DNA from: Acidimicrobiia bacterium
Lineage (GTDB): Bacteria; Actinomycetota; Acidimicrobiia; IMCC26256; BP-133
Direction: 5' to 3'
Length of the DNA stretch: 6,146 nt
Assembly: GCA_025934385.1 (NCBI GenBank)
Contig: JAICYE010000144.1
Span: 1-6,146 of the forward strand
The notes beneath the pieces were generated by a model. The model had not been told where the DNA came from and made no database searches. It was given only the letters and a program-made list of their open reading frames with translations. The position numbers and the translations under genes are program-made. Each line of letters opens with the position of its first letter. Within the stretch, counting starts at the first letter, position 1. Shown piece by piece: positions 1 through 5,736 of the stretch.

Positions 1-690
1 CGCGTGTCGCCGGCCGGCGAGCCGGTGCGCTACGGCGGCCGCGTGGACCTGCTGATCGTCGACGAGCGCGACGCCTACTGGGTCGTGCGCCACCGCCTCG
101 TCGAGCGCTTCACCGATGAGGACCTGCTGGCTCTCGACGACGAACTCGTCGCCGCCTGCTGGGCCTGGGAGCTCTTCTACCTCGGCATGCGGATCTCGGG
201 CACCATCCACAACGAGCTCCGCCCGGCCGGCGAGCCGCCCGACCCGGAGGATCCTGTCCGCCGGCCCCGGGCGGCGCACGCCTTCGCCCAGGCCCGGGCC
301 CAGCACCGGCGCATGTACGCCCAGGCGGAGGACGTCCCGAACGAGACCGTCACCGAGGAGGGCGGCGGGATGTTCCGCCGCACCCGCATCCCCCGGAGCC
401 GGGCGGCGCTCGACGACCTCGGCCGGCGGATGGCCGCCGAGGCCCGGGACATGCTCGACGCGTCGTTGCCGCCGTATCCCGCGCCGGCGCCGGAGTCCTG
501 CGGCGCCTGCCACTTCCGCGCTCCGTGCCTGGCGCTCAACGAGCACGGCGACGCCGAAGCGGTGCTGGCCGCCGCCTACCGGGCCCGTCCCCCCGAGGCG
601 CCGCCCGAAGGCCGGCTCGGAGCGGTGACATGGTCGATGAACCGGGGCGCGGCCCCCCCGCCCCACTGGGTGCGCCGCGACCGCGACTGA
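1..690 (+). CDS. RecB/Cas4-like PD-(D/E)XK-fold protein, C-terminal part (5' end outside window)
   Basis: The frame is open from the first base to the TGA at 688-690, so the N-terminus lies to the left of the window. The visible part has the RecB-family pattern: a Gly-Arg-Val-Asp strand (Asp codon 46-48), then a second beta strand ending Val-Val-Arg-His-Arg (82-96), where active nucleases carry Asp/Glu-x-Lys, then an aromatic-rich helix (about 150-185) at the usual position of the Q-x3-Y motif. Near the C-terminus are cysteines at codons 499, 508 and 526, spaced C-X2-C-X5-C. This matches the three C-terminal Cys that hold an Fe-S cluster in Cas4 and AddB; the fourth ligand would lie upstream. 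The last third contains a Gly-Arg-Leu-Gly...Thr-Trp-Ser-Met segment that I recall, without verification, from conserved actinobacterial proteins of unknown function. Arg-His-Arg in place of Asp-x-Lys argues against ordinary nuclease activity. There are no cas genes nearby. It converges on the hyp operon and is probably unrelated to it. Fold assignment is fairly sure; function is unknown. Confidence 0.7.
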   Translation, partial: RVSPAGEPVRYGGRVDLLIVDERDAYWVVRHRLVERFTDEDLLALDDELVAACWAWELFYLGMRISGTIHNELRPAGEPPDPEDPVRRPRAAHAFAQARAQHRRMYAQAEDVPNETVTEEGGGMFRRTRIPRSRAALDDLGRRMAAEARDMLDASLPPYPAPAPESCGACHFRAPCLALNEHGDAEAVLAAAYRARPPEAPPEGRLGAVTWSMNRGAAPPPHWVRRDRD

Positions 691-705
691 CCCGCCCGCT
701 TGCTT

Positions 706-746
706 CGGCGTTCATATCTATCGCCGGCTGGTCGTCATGAACGCCG
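706..746. repeat. Inverted repeat, hairpin 1 of two competing stems in the convergent intergenic region
   Basis: A perfect 10-base inverted repeat: CGGCGTTCAT at 706-715 and ATGAACGCCG at 737-746, separated by a 21-base loop. It lies just after the stop of the plus-strand gene (690) and after the end of the minus-strand operon (792), where a shared bidirectional terminator would be expected. There is no T-run on either side, so it is not a classical intrinsic terminator. It could instead stabilise mRNA 3' ends or be a protein-binding dyad. Confidence 0.45.
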
Positions 747-781
747 GTCCGAGCGAACCCGAGCGAGCCGACGACCGGCGT
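741..781. repeat. Inverted repeat, hairpin 2, mutually exclusive with hairpin 1
   Basis: A perfect 9-base inverted repeat: ACGCCGGTC at 741-749 and GACCGGCGT at 773-781, with a 23-base loop holding two copies of GAGCGA (751-756 and 761-766). Its left arm shares bases 741-746 with the right arm of hairpin 1, so an RNA can form only one of the two. For the leftward operon transcript this is the first stem after the final stop at 792. It may serve as a T-less terminator or 3'-end barrier. Confidence 0.45.
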
Positions 782-791
782 CGACCCGTCG

Positions 792-1394
792 TCAGGAGAG
801 CACCCGGAAGGAGCCGATCATCTCGTCGAAAGTCGGGGCCAGGGTTCGGAACGTGTCGGTCGGCAGTGCCTGGAACACCAGGCTGATCAGCGTGGAGCCC
901 TTGAACAGGAAGTAGTGACTGTGCACGCCGTCCTGCCCGGTGCCGGGGTCCTTGAAGCTGTAGAAGTAGACGTAGCCGGGAAGACCGCCCTCGTGGACGA
1001 CGGTGGGCGCGGTGAGCGGCGCTCCGCCGCCCTCCTCCACGATCTTGTCGGTCACCGTCTTGGCCGCCGGCAGGTTGGCGTCGGTGACGGCCGTCGGGAA
1101 CGGCAGGTCGTGGACGAGGATCGACCCGCCGGTGTTGGTCTCCGGCGGCTTCTCCGACACGACGAGGACGATGTCGGGGGCCTTGGGCGACAATCGGTTC
1201 CAGTCCTTCGGATAGGACATCGCCCAGCCGGCCTTGTCGTCGCGGAACTCGACGAAGGCGGCCGGGACGGCCTGCGCTCGCACCGTGGAGCGCTTCTCCG
1301 AGCTGACCGAGTGCCGGCCGACCTCGACGGCGATGGCCAGTGCCAGCACGACGGCGACGACGGCAGCGACGACCTTCACCGACCGGGCAGGCAT
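792..1394 (-). CDS. Membrane-anchored PsbP/DUF1795-like secreted protein
   Basis: This 200-residue protein starts with a short basic N-terminus (Arg4, Lys7) and one hydrophobic segment at about residues 8-24 (VVAAVVAVVLALAIAV). The segment acts as a signal peptide or signal anchor; no lipobox Cys is present, so it is not a lipoprotein. The exported part (about 45-200) has the signature of PsbP/DcrB/DUF1795 (Mog1-like) domains: Phe-Arg-Asp-Asp...Gly-Trp-Ala-Met-Ser-Tyr-Pro-Lys-Asp-Trp at 50-65, an aromatic central strand (YVYFYSF, 141-147), and the closing FDEMIGSFRVL at 189-199. The ATG at 1392-1394 is chosen because an AGGAT Shine-Dalgarno lies 8 bases upstream and the hydrophobic segment follows directly. 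The hypF stop is 11 bases upstream, so it is probably the last gene of that operon. Such domains are often small extracytoplasmic binding or assembly modules. No specific function can be given, and a role in hydrogenase biology is only suggested by position. Confidence 0.75.
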   Translation of the reverse strand: MPARSVKVVAAVVAVVLALAIAVEVGRHSVSSEKRSTVRAQAVPAAFVEFRDDKAGWAMSYPKDWNRLSPKAPDIVLVVSEKPPETNTGGSILVHDLPFPTAVTDANLPAAKTVTDKIVEEGGGAPLTAPTVVHEGGLPGYVYFYSFKDPGTGQDGVHSHYFLFKGSTLISLVFQALPTDTFRTLAPTFDEMIGSFRVLS

Positions 1395-1402
1395 GATCGG
1401 AG

Positions 1403-1407
1403 ATCCT
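1403..1407 (-). promoter_or_regulatory. Shine-Dalgarno of the PsbP-like gene overlapping the hypF stop
   Basis: On the minus strand AGGAT (1403-1407) sits 8 bases before the ATG at 1394 and overlaps the hypF TAG stop (1406-1408). Ribosomes finishing hypF are therefore placed at this site. It supports both the start choice and membership of this gene in the operon. Confidence 0.6.
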
Positions 1408-3748
1408 AGGGGCCAGGGGTTTCGGCCCGGCGGTCCCGGGCGCCGGCCACCGCCGCCTGGCCGAGGCTGATACCCCCGTCGTTGGGCGGCACGCGGCGGT
1501 GGAGCAGGACGGCGAAGCCGGCGGCCTCCAGCCCGGCCACGGTCCGCTCGAGCAGCAGCAGGTTCTGGAACACGCCACCGGAGAGGGCCACGGTGCCGAG
1601 ACCGCGTTCGGCCCGCACCCGCCGGCAGACGTCGACGACGCCCCTGGCCAGGGCGTTGTGGAACCGGGCGGCCACGACCGGCTTCGGGGTACCGGCGGCG
1701 ACGTCCTCCACCACCGCCCGGATCAGCCCGGTGCCCCGCAGCAGCAGGCCACCGTGATCGCCGCCGCTCGGGCTGTCCACCTCGAGCGGGTCGGCCTCGC
1801 TCTCGGCGGGATCAGCCAGTTGCTCGAGTTCGATGGCCGCCTGCCCTTCGTAGCTGACGGCGTCGCGCACACCGAGGACGGCGGCCACGGCGTCGAAGAG
1901 CCGTCCGGCGCTCGAGGTGAGCGGCGCCGACAGGCCGGCCCGGGCCACGCTGACCACGGAGGCCCAGCGGTCCTCGTGGCGGGCGGCGACGCCCAGCCCG
2001 CCGGGGACGTCGCCGTCGAAGGCGGCGTCGAGGTAGGCGGCGGCCATCCGCCACGGTTCCCGGATGGCCGCCGCCCCGCCGGGCATGGCCACCGGCGCCA
2101 GATGCGCCACCCGCTCGAAGCCGGCGAGGTCGGCCACGAGGATCTCGCCGCCCCAGATCGTGCCGTCGGGCCCGAAGCCGAGCCCGTCGAAGGCGACGCC
2201 GATCACCGGCCCGGCTTCGCCGTTGTCGGCCAGACAGGAGGCGATGTGGGCGTGGTGGTGCTGCACGCCGGTGAGCTCGACGCTGCCTTCACCGTTGAGC
2301 TCGGCCACATCGTGGGCGTGCTTGGTGGACAGGTACTCGGGATGGAGGTCGTGGGCCACGACCTCAGGTACGACGTCGAAGAGGCGGGCGAAGTGCTCGA
2401 CGCCGTCGCGGAACGAGGCGTAGGTCTCGTAGTTCTCGAGGTCGCCGATGTGGTGGGAGACGAAGGCCCGGCGGTCCTTGGCCAGACAGAACGTGCTCTT
2501 CAGCTCGGCGCCGGTGGCCAGCACCGGGCGCGGGAACTCCCACGGCAGCAGGACGGGTTCGGGGGCGTACCCCCGCGACCGCCGCAGGAGGAAGACCCGG
2601 CCCCGGAGCGATCGGACGACCGAGTCGTCGGTGCGGATGTGGATCGCCCGGTCGTGGAGGAGGAAGCAGTCGGCGATGGACCCGAGCCGCTCGAAGGCGT
2701 CGTCGTCGGCCGAGGCGATCGGCTCGTCGGTGAGGTTCCCGCTGGTGAGCACGAAGGGCAGCCCGAGGTCGCGGGCCAGAAGATGGTGCAGCGGCGTGTA
2801 GGGCAGCATGACCCCCAGCGACCGGTTGCCGGGGGCGACCGACGGCGCCAAGCCGACGCCCTCCCGCTTCGGGGCGAGCACGATCGGGCGCCGGGAGCCG
2901 GCCAGGAGCGCCGCCTCGGCGGCACCGACGTCGCACAGCCCGGCGGCCGCCTCCCCGTCGGCCACCATGACGGCGAAGGGCTTCTCCTCCCGGTGCTTGC
3001 GGGCCCGCAGGCGGGCCACCGCCGCCTCGTCGTCGGCCCGGACGGCGAGGTGGTAGCCACCGAGCCCTTTCACGGCCACGATGTCGCCGTTCCGCAGCCG
3101 GGTGACGGCACCGGCCAGCGCCTCTTCGCCCCGAGCGGCGAGCGGTCGCCGCTGCGGGTCGGCCAGCAGGAGCCGGGGCCCGCAGTCGGGGCAGCACACC
3201 GGCTGGGCGTGGAAGCGGCGGTCGGCCGGGTCGTGGTACTCCGCCGCGCAGCGCCGGCACATGGCGAACGGCGCCATGGTGGTGAGCGGCCGGTCGTAGG
3301 GGACGCCCCGCACGATGGTGAACCGGGGCCCGCAGTTCGTGCAGTTGGTGAAGGGATAGCGGAAGCGGCGGTCGGCCTCGTCCCACAGCTCGGCCAGGCA
3401 GGCGTCGCAGGTGGCGGTGTCGGGCGAGATGAGCGCCTGCTGCTCGCCGCCCGCTTCGCTGGCGACGATGGCGAAGCCCTGCTCCCCCACCGCCGCCACG
3501 GCATCGGCGCAGATCCGCTCGATCATCGCCAGCGGCGGCGGCTCGGCCTCGAGGGCCCGCAGGAACTCGGCCACAGCGTCCTCGGCGCCCTCGACCTCGA
3601 TGACGACACCTTTCGCGTCGTTGCCGACGAAGCCGGCCAGGCCGAGGCGGGTGGCGTGCCCGAACACGAACGGGCGGAAGCCGACGCCCTGCACGATCCC
3701 TTCGACACGGATCCGTGCTCGCACCCGGCCGCCGGCCGGGGCGGTCAT
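1406..3748 (-). CDS. hypF: Carbamoyltransferase HypF, [NiFe]-hydrogenase maturation
   Basis: A full-length HypF of 780 residues (family usually about 750-800). HypF converts carbamoyl phosphate and ATP to carbamoyl-adenylate and passes the carbamoyl group to HypE as the source of the hydrogenase CN ligands. All domains are present in order: acylphosphatase (about 10-95) with GVGFRPF and catalytic Arg25 and Asn43; two CX2C-X18-CX2C zinc fingers (Cys114, 117, 136, 139 and Cys164, 167, 186, 189); a YrdC-like domain (about 205-390) with KGLGGYHL, REEKPFAVM and SGNLTDEPI; and a Kae1-like carbamoyltransferase domain (about 405-770) with TGAELKSTFCL, HDLHPEYLST, VQHHHAHIAS (495-504), GLGFGPDGTIWGGE, SYEGQAA and NDGGISLGQ. 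No key residue appears lost. The ATG at 3748 is chosen because the acylphosphatase domain begins right after it and it overlaps the upstream stop by four bases (ATGA, 3745-3748). The frame stays open far upstream, but that part runs inside the SIS gene. Translation is probably coupled to that gene. Confidence 0.97.
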   Translation of the reverse strand: MTAPAGGRVRARIRVEGIVQGVGFRPFVFGHATRLGLAGFVGNDAKGVVIEVEGAEDAVAEFLRALEAEPPPLAMIERICADAVAAVGEQGFAIVASEAGGEQQALISPDTATCDACLAELWDEADRRFRYPFTNCTNCGPRFTIVRGVPYDRPLTTMAPFAMCRRCAAEYHDPADRRFHAQPVCCPDCGPRLLLADPQRRPLAARGEEALAGAVTRLRNGDIVAVKGLGGYHLAVRADDEAAVARLRARKHREEKPFAVMVADGEAAAGLCDVGAAEAALLAGSRRPIVLAPKREGVGLAPSVAPGNRSLGVMLPYTPLHHLLARDLGLPFVLTSGNLTDEPIASADDDAFERLGSIADCFLLHDRAIHIRTDDSVVRSLRGRVFLLRRSRGYAPEPVLLPWEFPRPVLATGAELKSTFCLAKDRRAFVSHHIGDLENYETYASFRDGVEHFARLFDVVPEVVAHDLHPEYLSTKHAHDVAELNGEGSVELTGVQHHHAHIASCLADNGEAGPVIGVAFDGLGFGPDGTIWGGEILVADLAGFERVAHLAPVAMPGGAAAIREPWRMAAAYLDAAFDGDVPGGLGVAARHEDRWASVVSVARAGLSAPLTSSAGRLFDAVAAVLGVRDAVSYEGQAAIELEQLADPAESEADPLEVDSPSGGDHGGLLLRGTGLIRAVVEDVAAGTPKPVVAARFHNALARGVVDVCRRVRAERGLGTVALSGGVFQNLLLLERTVAGLEAAGFAVLLHRRVPPNDGGISLGQAAVAGARDRRAETPGP

Positions 3749-4413
3749 CCCGGAGTCGGTCCGGCGCCGGGCGCCAGCGCCTCCTGCACGAGCGTCCAGA
3801 GCACGTGGTAGGCGGTGGTCTGCGCCTCCTGGATGCGGTGGACCGAGGCCGATGGCACCACAAGGAGATGGTCGACGAGGCCCGACTCGGCCATCTGGCC
3901 GCCCTCGTAGCCGGCCATCCCGATGGTCAGCAGGCCCCGCCGGCGGGCCTCCTCGAAGCCCCGCAGCACGTTGCGGGAGCCGCCGCTGGTGGAGATGCCG
4001 AAGACCATGTCGCCCGGCCGGCCGAAGGCGGCCACCTGCCGGGCATAGACGACGTCGAACCCGACGTCGTTGGACAGGGCGGTGAGCACGGCCACCATGC
4101 TCCCGAGGCAGAAGGCCGGCAGCGGCGTGCCGGTGCGGGGTTGGAGGAAAAGCTGGGCGATATCGGCGGCGTCGGTGCTGCTGCCACCGTTGCCGAACGT
4201 CAGCAGCCGGCCGCCGACGGCGAAGCGGGCGGCCATGTCGGCGGCGCAGGCGGCCAGCGCCTCGCCCTCCTCCTCGGCCAGGCGACGCCGGAGGGCCACG
4301 ATCTCCGTCGCCTTCTCCACCGTCGAGCGGCGCACCTCGGCCAGGACGGCCTCGAGGTCGGTCTCGACCGCATAGAGGAACGGGTAGAGGCTCTCGACGC
4401 CTTCGGCCTTCAC
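3745..4413 (-). CDS. SIS-domain protein B, GmhA/DiaA-like, lacking the catalytic Glu
   Basis: A 222-residue single-SIS protein similar to sedoheptulose-7-phosphate isomerase (GmhA), with a helical N-terminus of about 60 residues. The phosphate-binding elements are intact: GNGGS at 74-78 and STSGGSRNV at 141-149. GYEGGQMA (168-175) and the C-terminal helix HRIQEAQTTAYH (192-203) also fit GmhA; Gln195 and His203 match GmhA Gln172 and catalytic His180. However, GmhA DAMHFAEE reads DAADIAQL here (81-88), so catalytic Glu65 is Leu88 and the nearby His is Asp84. In this it resembles DiaA, a non-enzymatic SIS protein. Start is GTG at 4413 in a GTGA overlap with the hypC stop (4410-4413), preceded by GAGGCGG at 4421-4427. 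It ends in an ATGA overlap with hypF. Automatic annotation would probably call it a phosphoheptose isomerase, but no lipopolysaccharide or heptose genes are present. A sugar-phosphate-binding or scaffold role in hydrogenase maturation is inferred from context. Confidence 0.88.
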   Translation of the reverse strand: MKAEGVESLYPFLYAVETDLEAVLAEVRRSTVEKATEIVALRRRLAEEEGEALAACAADMAARFAVGGRLLTFGNGGSSTDAADIAQLFLQPRTGTPLPAFCLGSMVAVLTALSNDVGFDVVYARQVAAFGRPGDMVFGISTSGGSRNVLRGFEEARRRGLLTIGMAGYEGGQMAESGLVDHLLVVPSASVHRIQEAQTTAYHVLWTLVQEALAPGAGPTPG

Positions 4414-4646
4414 CGCCCGTCCGCCTCGGCTGCGTCCTCATCGGGCAGGACGGCGATCGCCTCCTTGGCGTGGACCAGCACCCGCCCGCCGACGCGGGTC
4501 TCGACCAGCGCCACGCTGATCTCCTCCCGCGACGCTCCGGTGTCGACGAGCGCCAGGTCGCCGGCCCGCAGCTCGACCACCGTGACCGGCACGGCGACGT
4601 CCCCGCAGGTGATGCAGACGTCGTCGTGGCACTCGGGAACGGTCAC
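4410..4646 (-). CDS. hypC: Divergent HypC/HybG-family hydrogenase chaperone with C-X4-C-X2-C N-terminus
   Basis: A 78-residue protein of normal HypC length. The body follows the HypC beta-barrel pattern: VPVTVVEL (19-26), LALVDTG (31-37), EEISVALVE (41-49), VGGRVLVHAKEAIAVL (52-67), including the conserved His59 of the LVH motif. HypC proteins carry the Fe(CN)2CO unit with HypD, using the Cys directly after Met1 (consensus MCLAIPG). Here that arrangement is missing: the N-terminus is VTVPECHDDVCITCGD, with Cys6, Cys11 and Cys14 in a C-X4-C-X2-C motif. This belongs to a variant I associate with actinobacterial hydrogenase clusters (CITC motif), from memory only. The GTG at 4646 is chosen over longer in-frame starts because GGAGGAGG lies 10 bases upstream, it forms a GTGA overlap with the preceding stop (4643-4646), and the longer N-terminus would run inside the upstream gene. 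It is sandwiched between two SIS genes, so all three are likely made together. Confidence 0.82.
   Translation of the reverse strand: MTVPECHDDVCITCGDVAVPVTVVELRAGDLALVDTGASREEISVALVETRVGGRVLVHAKEAIAVLPDEDAAEADGR
4421..4427 (-). promoter_or_regulatory. Shine-Dalgarno of SIS protein B
   Basis: On the minus strand GAGGCGG (4421-4427) precedes the GTG at 4413 with a 7-base spacer. It lies inside the end of hypC and supports the GTG start in the GTGA overlap. Confidence 0.5.
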
Positions 4647-5242
4647 CGGACGCCGGCCTCCTCCAGCACGCCGGGATGCTCGAAGAACACGTGAACCAGC
4701 TCCCACAGGATGTGGTACGTGGTGACGTGGACCTCCTTCACGATCTCCGGGTCGGCGGACGGGACCACGACGAGGTGGTCGACCGCCGCGCTCGCCGCCA
4801 GCTCGCCGCCGTCGCCGCCGGTCAGGGCGACGGTCAGCAGCCCGAGGGCCCGGGCCTCCTCCAGGCCCCGGCAGACGTTGCCGCAGCGCCCGTCGGCCGA
4901 GACGCCGAGGGCGATGTCGTCCGGATCGGCCAGCCGTCGGAGCTGGTGGGCGAAGACCTCGGCGAACCCGTCCCGCCCGGCGATCCCGGTGACCACCGTC
5001 GGGTCGGCGGCCAGCGACAGAGCCGGCAGCGCCTGCTTTCCGACGATCACCGGGTGGACGAACTCGACGGCGATGTGCTCGGCGTCGGTGGCCCCTCCGC
5101 CGTTGCCGAACACCAGGAGCTTGCCGCCCCGGTGGAAGCGGGCGGCCATGGCGTGACAGGCCCTGGCAATGTCTTCCGCGCTCTCGACGAGGGCCAGCCC
5201 GGGTTCGACCCGCCGGTCGAACTCCCGGACTGCGGCCGTCAC
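4643..5242 (-). CDS. SIS-domain protein A, GmhA-like, with lost phosphate-binding serines
   Basis: A 199-residue single-SIS protein with a GmhA-like layout: N-terminal helices (1-40), GNGGGATDAEHIAVEF (46-61), GYEGG-like TGGDGGELA (141-149), and C-terminal helix KEVHVTTYHILWELV (169-183). Glu60 aligns with GmhA catalytic Glu65, and His56 and His177 with the conserved His and catalytic His180. The phosphate pocket is altered: the Ser of GNGGS is Gly50, and STSGNS reads SADGRC (115-120). Gln172 of GmhA is Lys169, and the Asn of the ND-GF segment is Arg90. It therefore keeps the acid/base pair but not the ligand loops, the reverse of SIS protein B. Start GTG at 5242 forms a GTGA overlap with the padR stop (5239-5242); the frame stays open upstream only inside padR. 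The stop overlaps the hypC start. The shared TTxYHxLWxLV ends suggest A and B are diverged paralogues that may co-assemble. Specific ligand unknown. Confidence 0.87.
   Translation of the reverse strand: MTAAVREFDRRVEPGLALVESAEDIARACHAMAARFHRGGKLLVFGNGGGATDAEHIAVEFVHPVIVGKQALPALSLAADPTVVTGIAGRDGFAEVFAHQLRRLADPDDIALGVSADGRCGNVCRGLEEARALGLLTVALTGGDGGELAASAAVDHLVVVPSADPEIVKEVHVTTYHILWELVHVFFEHPGVLEEAGVR
4657..4664 (-). promoter_or_regulatory. Strong Shine-Dalgarno deciding the hypC start
   Basis: On the minus strand GGAGGAGG (4657-4664) lies 10 bases before the GTG at 4646. It is the best ribosome binding site in the window and argues for abundant HypC and for the short 78-residue form. Confidence 0.7.
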
Positions 5243-5667
5243 CGTGCTGACCGCCGCAGGGCCGCCAGGCCTGATGGGCGAGGTCTCGTCGTCGTCGGGG
5301 GCGCGGGGTCGTCGGCGGGTTCGGAGGCCTTCGACTGGGCCAGGGCGTGACGGCAGAGGTACCGCTCGATGGCCAGGTGCGTCTCCGCCAGCGCCTCGAC
5401 CGCCGCCTGGAGCTGCTCGCCGCCGGCGGGGGTCAGCCGGTACATACGCCGGGCCGGCCCGGTGGAGGACGTGTTCCAGTAGGAGTAGACCGCCCCCCGC
5501 TCTTCCAGCGAGCGGAGCGACCGGTAGACGGCGGCCGAGTCGTCGTCGATGCCGAGCGCCTTGAGCCGCGTGACGAGGTCGTACCCGTAGCCGGGTTGTT
5601 CCTTCAGCAGCAACAGCAGACACGGTTGGAGGAAGCTTTTCGGCAATCCTCCGGGATACCGGTCCAT
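5239..5667 (-). CDS. PadR-family transcriptional regulator
   Basis: A 142-residue PadR-type winged-helix regulator. The N-terminal domain (about 10-85) has the family pattern: a hydrophobic helix (FLQPCLLLLLKE), PGYGYDLVTRLKALG (25-39), recognition helix AVYRSLRSLEERGAV (46-60), the wing YSYWNTSSTGPARRMYRLT (61-79), and TPAGGEQL. A C-terminal helix (about 84-112) would form the dimer. The last 30 residues are Pro/Arg/Asp-rich and probably disordered. Start ATG at 5665-5667 follows a G-run (GGGGGG, 5673-5678) that may act as a weak ribosome site. As the first gene of a coupled operon with a promoter-like site in the 81-base gap upstream, it is likely an autoregulator of the whole unit; PadR proteins are usually repressors that release DNA on binding a small molecule. 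No typical ATGT-N8-ACAT PadR operator is visible. The effector is unknown. Confidence 0.93.
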   Translation of the reverse strand: MDRYPGGLPKSFLQPCLLLLLKEQPGYGYDLVTRLKALGIDDDSAAVYRSLRSLEERGAVYSYWNTSSTGPARRMYRLTPAGGEQLQAAVEALAETHLAIERYLCRHALAQSKASEPADDPAPPTTTRPRPSGLAALRRSAR

Positions 5668-5707
5668 ACGCGCCCCCCGCGTAGAGCGGACCTCTCTCGC
5701 CCGGCTG

Positions 5708-5736
5708 AATCTACTACCGGCCCGGCGGGCTGTCCC
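5708..5736 (-). promoter_or_regulatory. Possible sigma70-type promoter for the padR-hyp operon
   Basis: On the minus strand GGGACA (5731-5736, four of six matches to TTGACA) and TAGATT (5708-5713, four of six to TATAAT) are separated by exactly 17 bases, leaving a leader of about 30-35 bases before the padR ATG. The -10 area is the most AT-rich spot in an otherwise GC-rich gap. Both elements are weak matches, so this is a candidate only; read-through from gltA is an alternative. Confidence 0.4.

Noticed and set aside
1..690. Cas4 of a CRISPR-Cas system
   Set aside because: Only the cysteine spacing resembles Cas4. The catalytic motif is degenerate, and there is no repeat array, cas1 or cas2 in the window.
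1499..3811. A very long open frame (770 codons) on the plus strand antisense to hypF
   Set aside because: It mirrors the codon structure of a fully intact hypF on the other strand, as is common in very GC-rich DNA. Its product is low-complexity Gly/Ala/Val/Arg-rich sequence with no recognisable domain.
3749..4441. N-terminal extension of hypF to about 1011 residues
   Set aside because: The extra 231 residues are Arg/Gly/Pro-rich sequence read inside the SIS B gene in another frame. The HypF acylphosphatase domain begins directly after the ATG at 3748.
4647..4706. Longer HypC starting 20 codons upstream
   Set aside because: The added residues are Arg/Gly-rich shadow of the end of SIS A, and a strong GGAGGAGG site points to the GTG at 4646.
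3745..5242. Heptose or lipopolysaccharide synthesis role for the two GmhA-like proteins
   Set aside because: There are no heptose kinase, adenylyltransferase or epimerase genes nearby, the active sites are altered, and the neighbours are hydrogenase maturation genes.
5243..5623. N-terminal extension of SIS protein A to 326 residues, giving a fusion-like protein
   Set aside because: The extension lies within padR in another frame and is low complexity. The GTG at 5242 gives a normal SIS length and a GTGA overlap.
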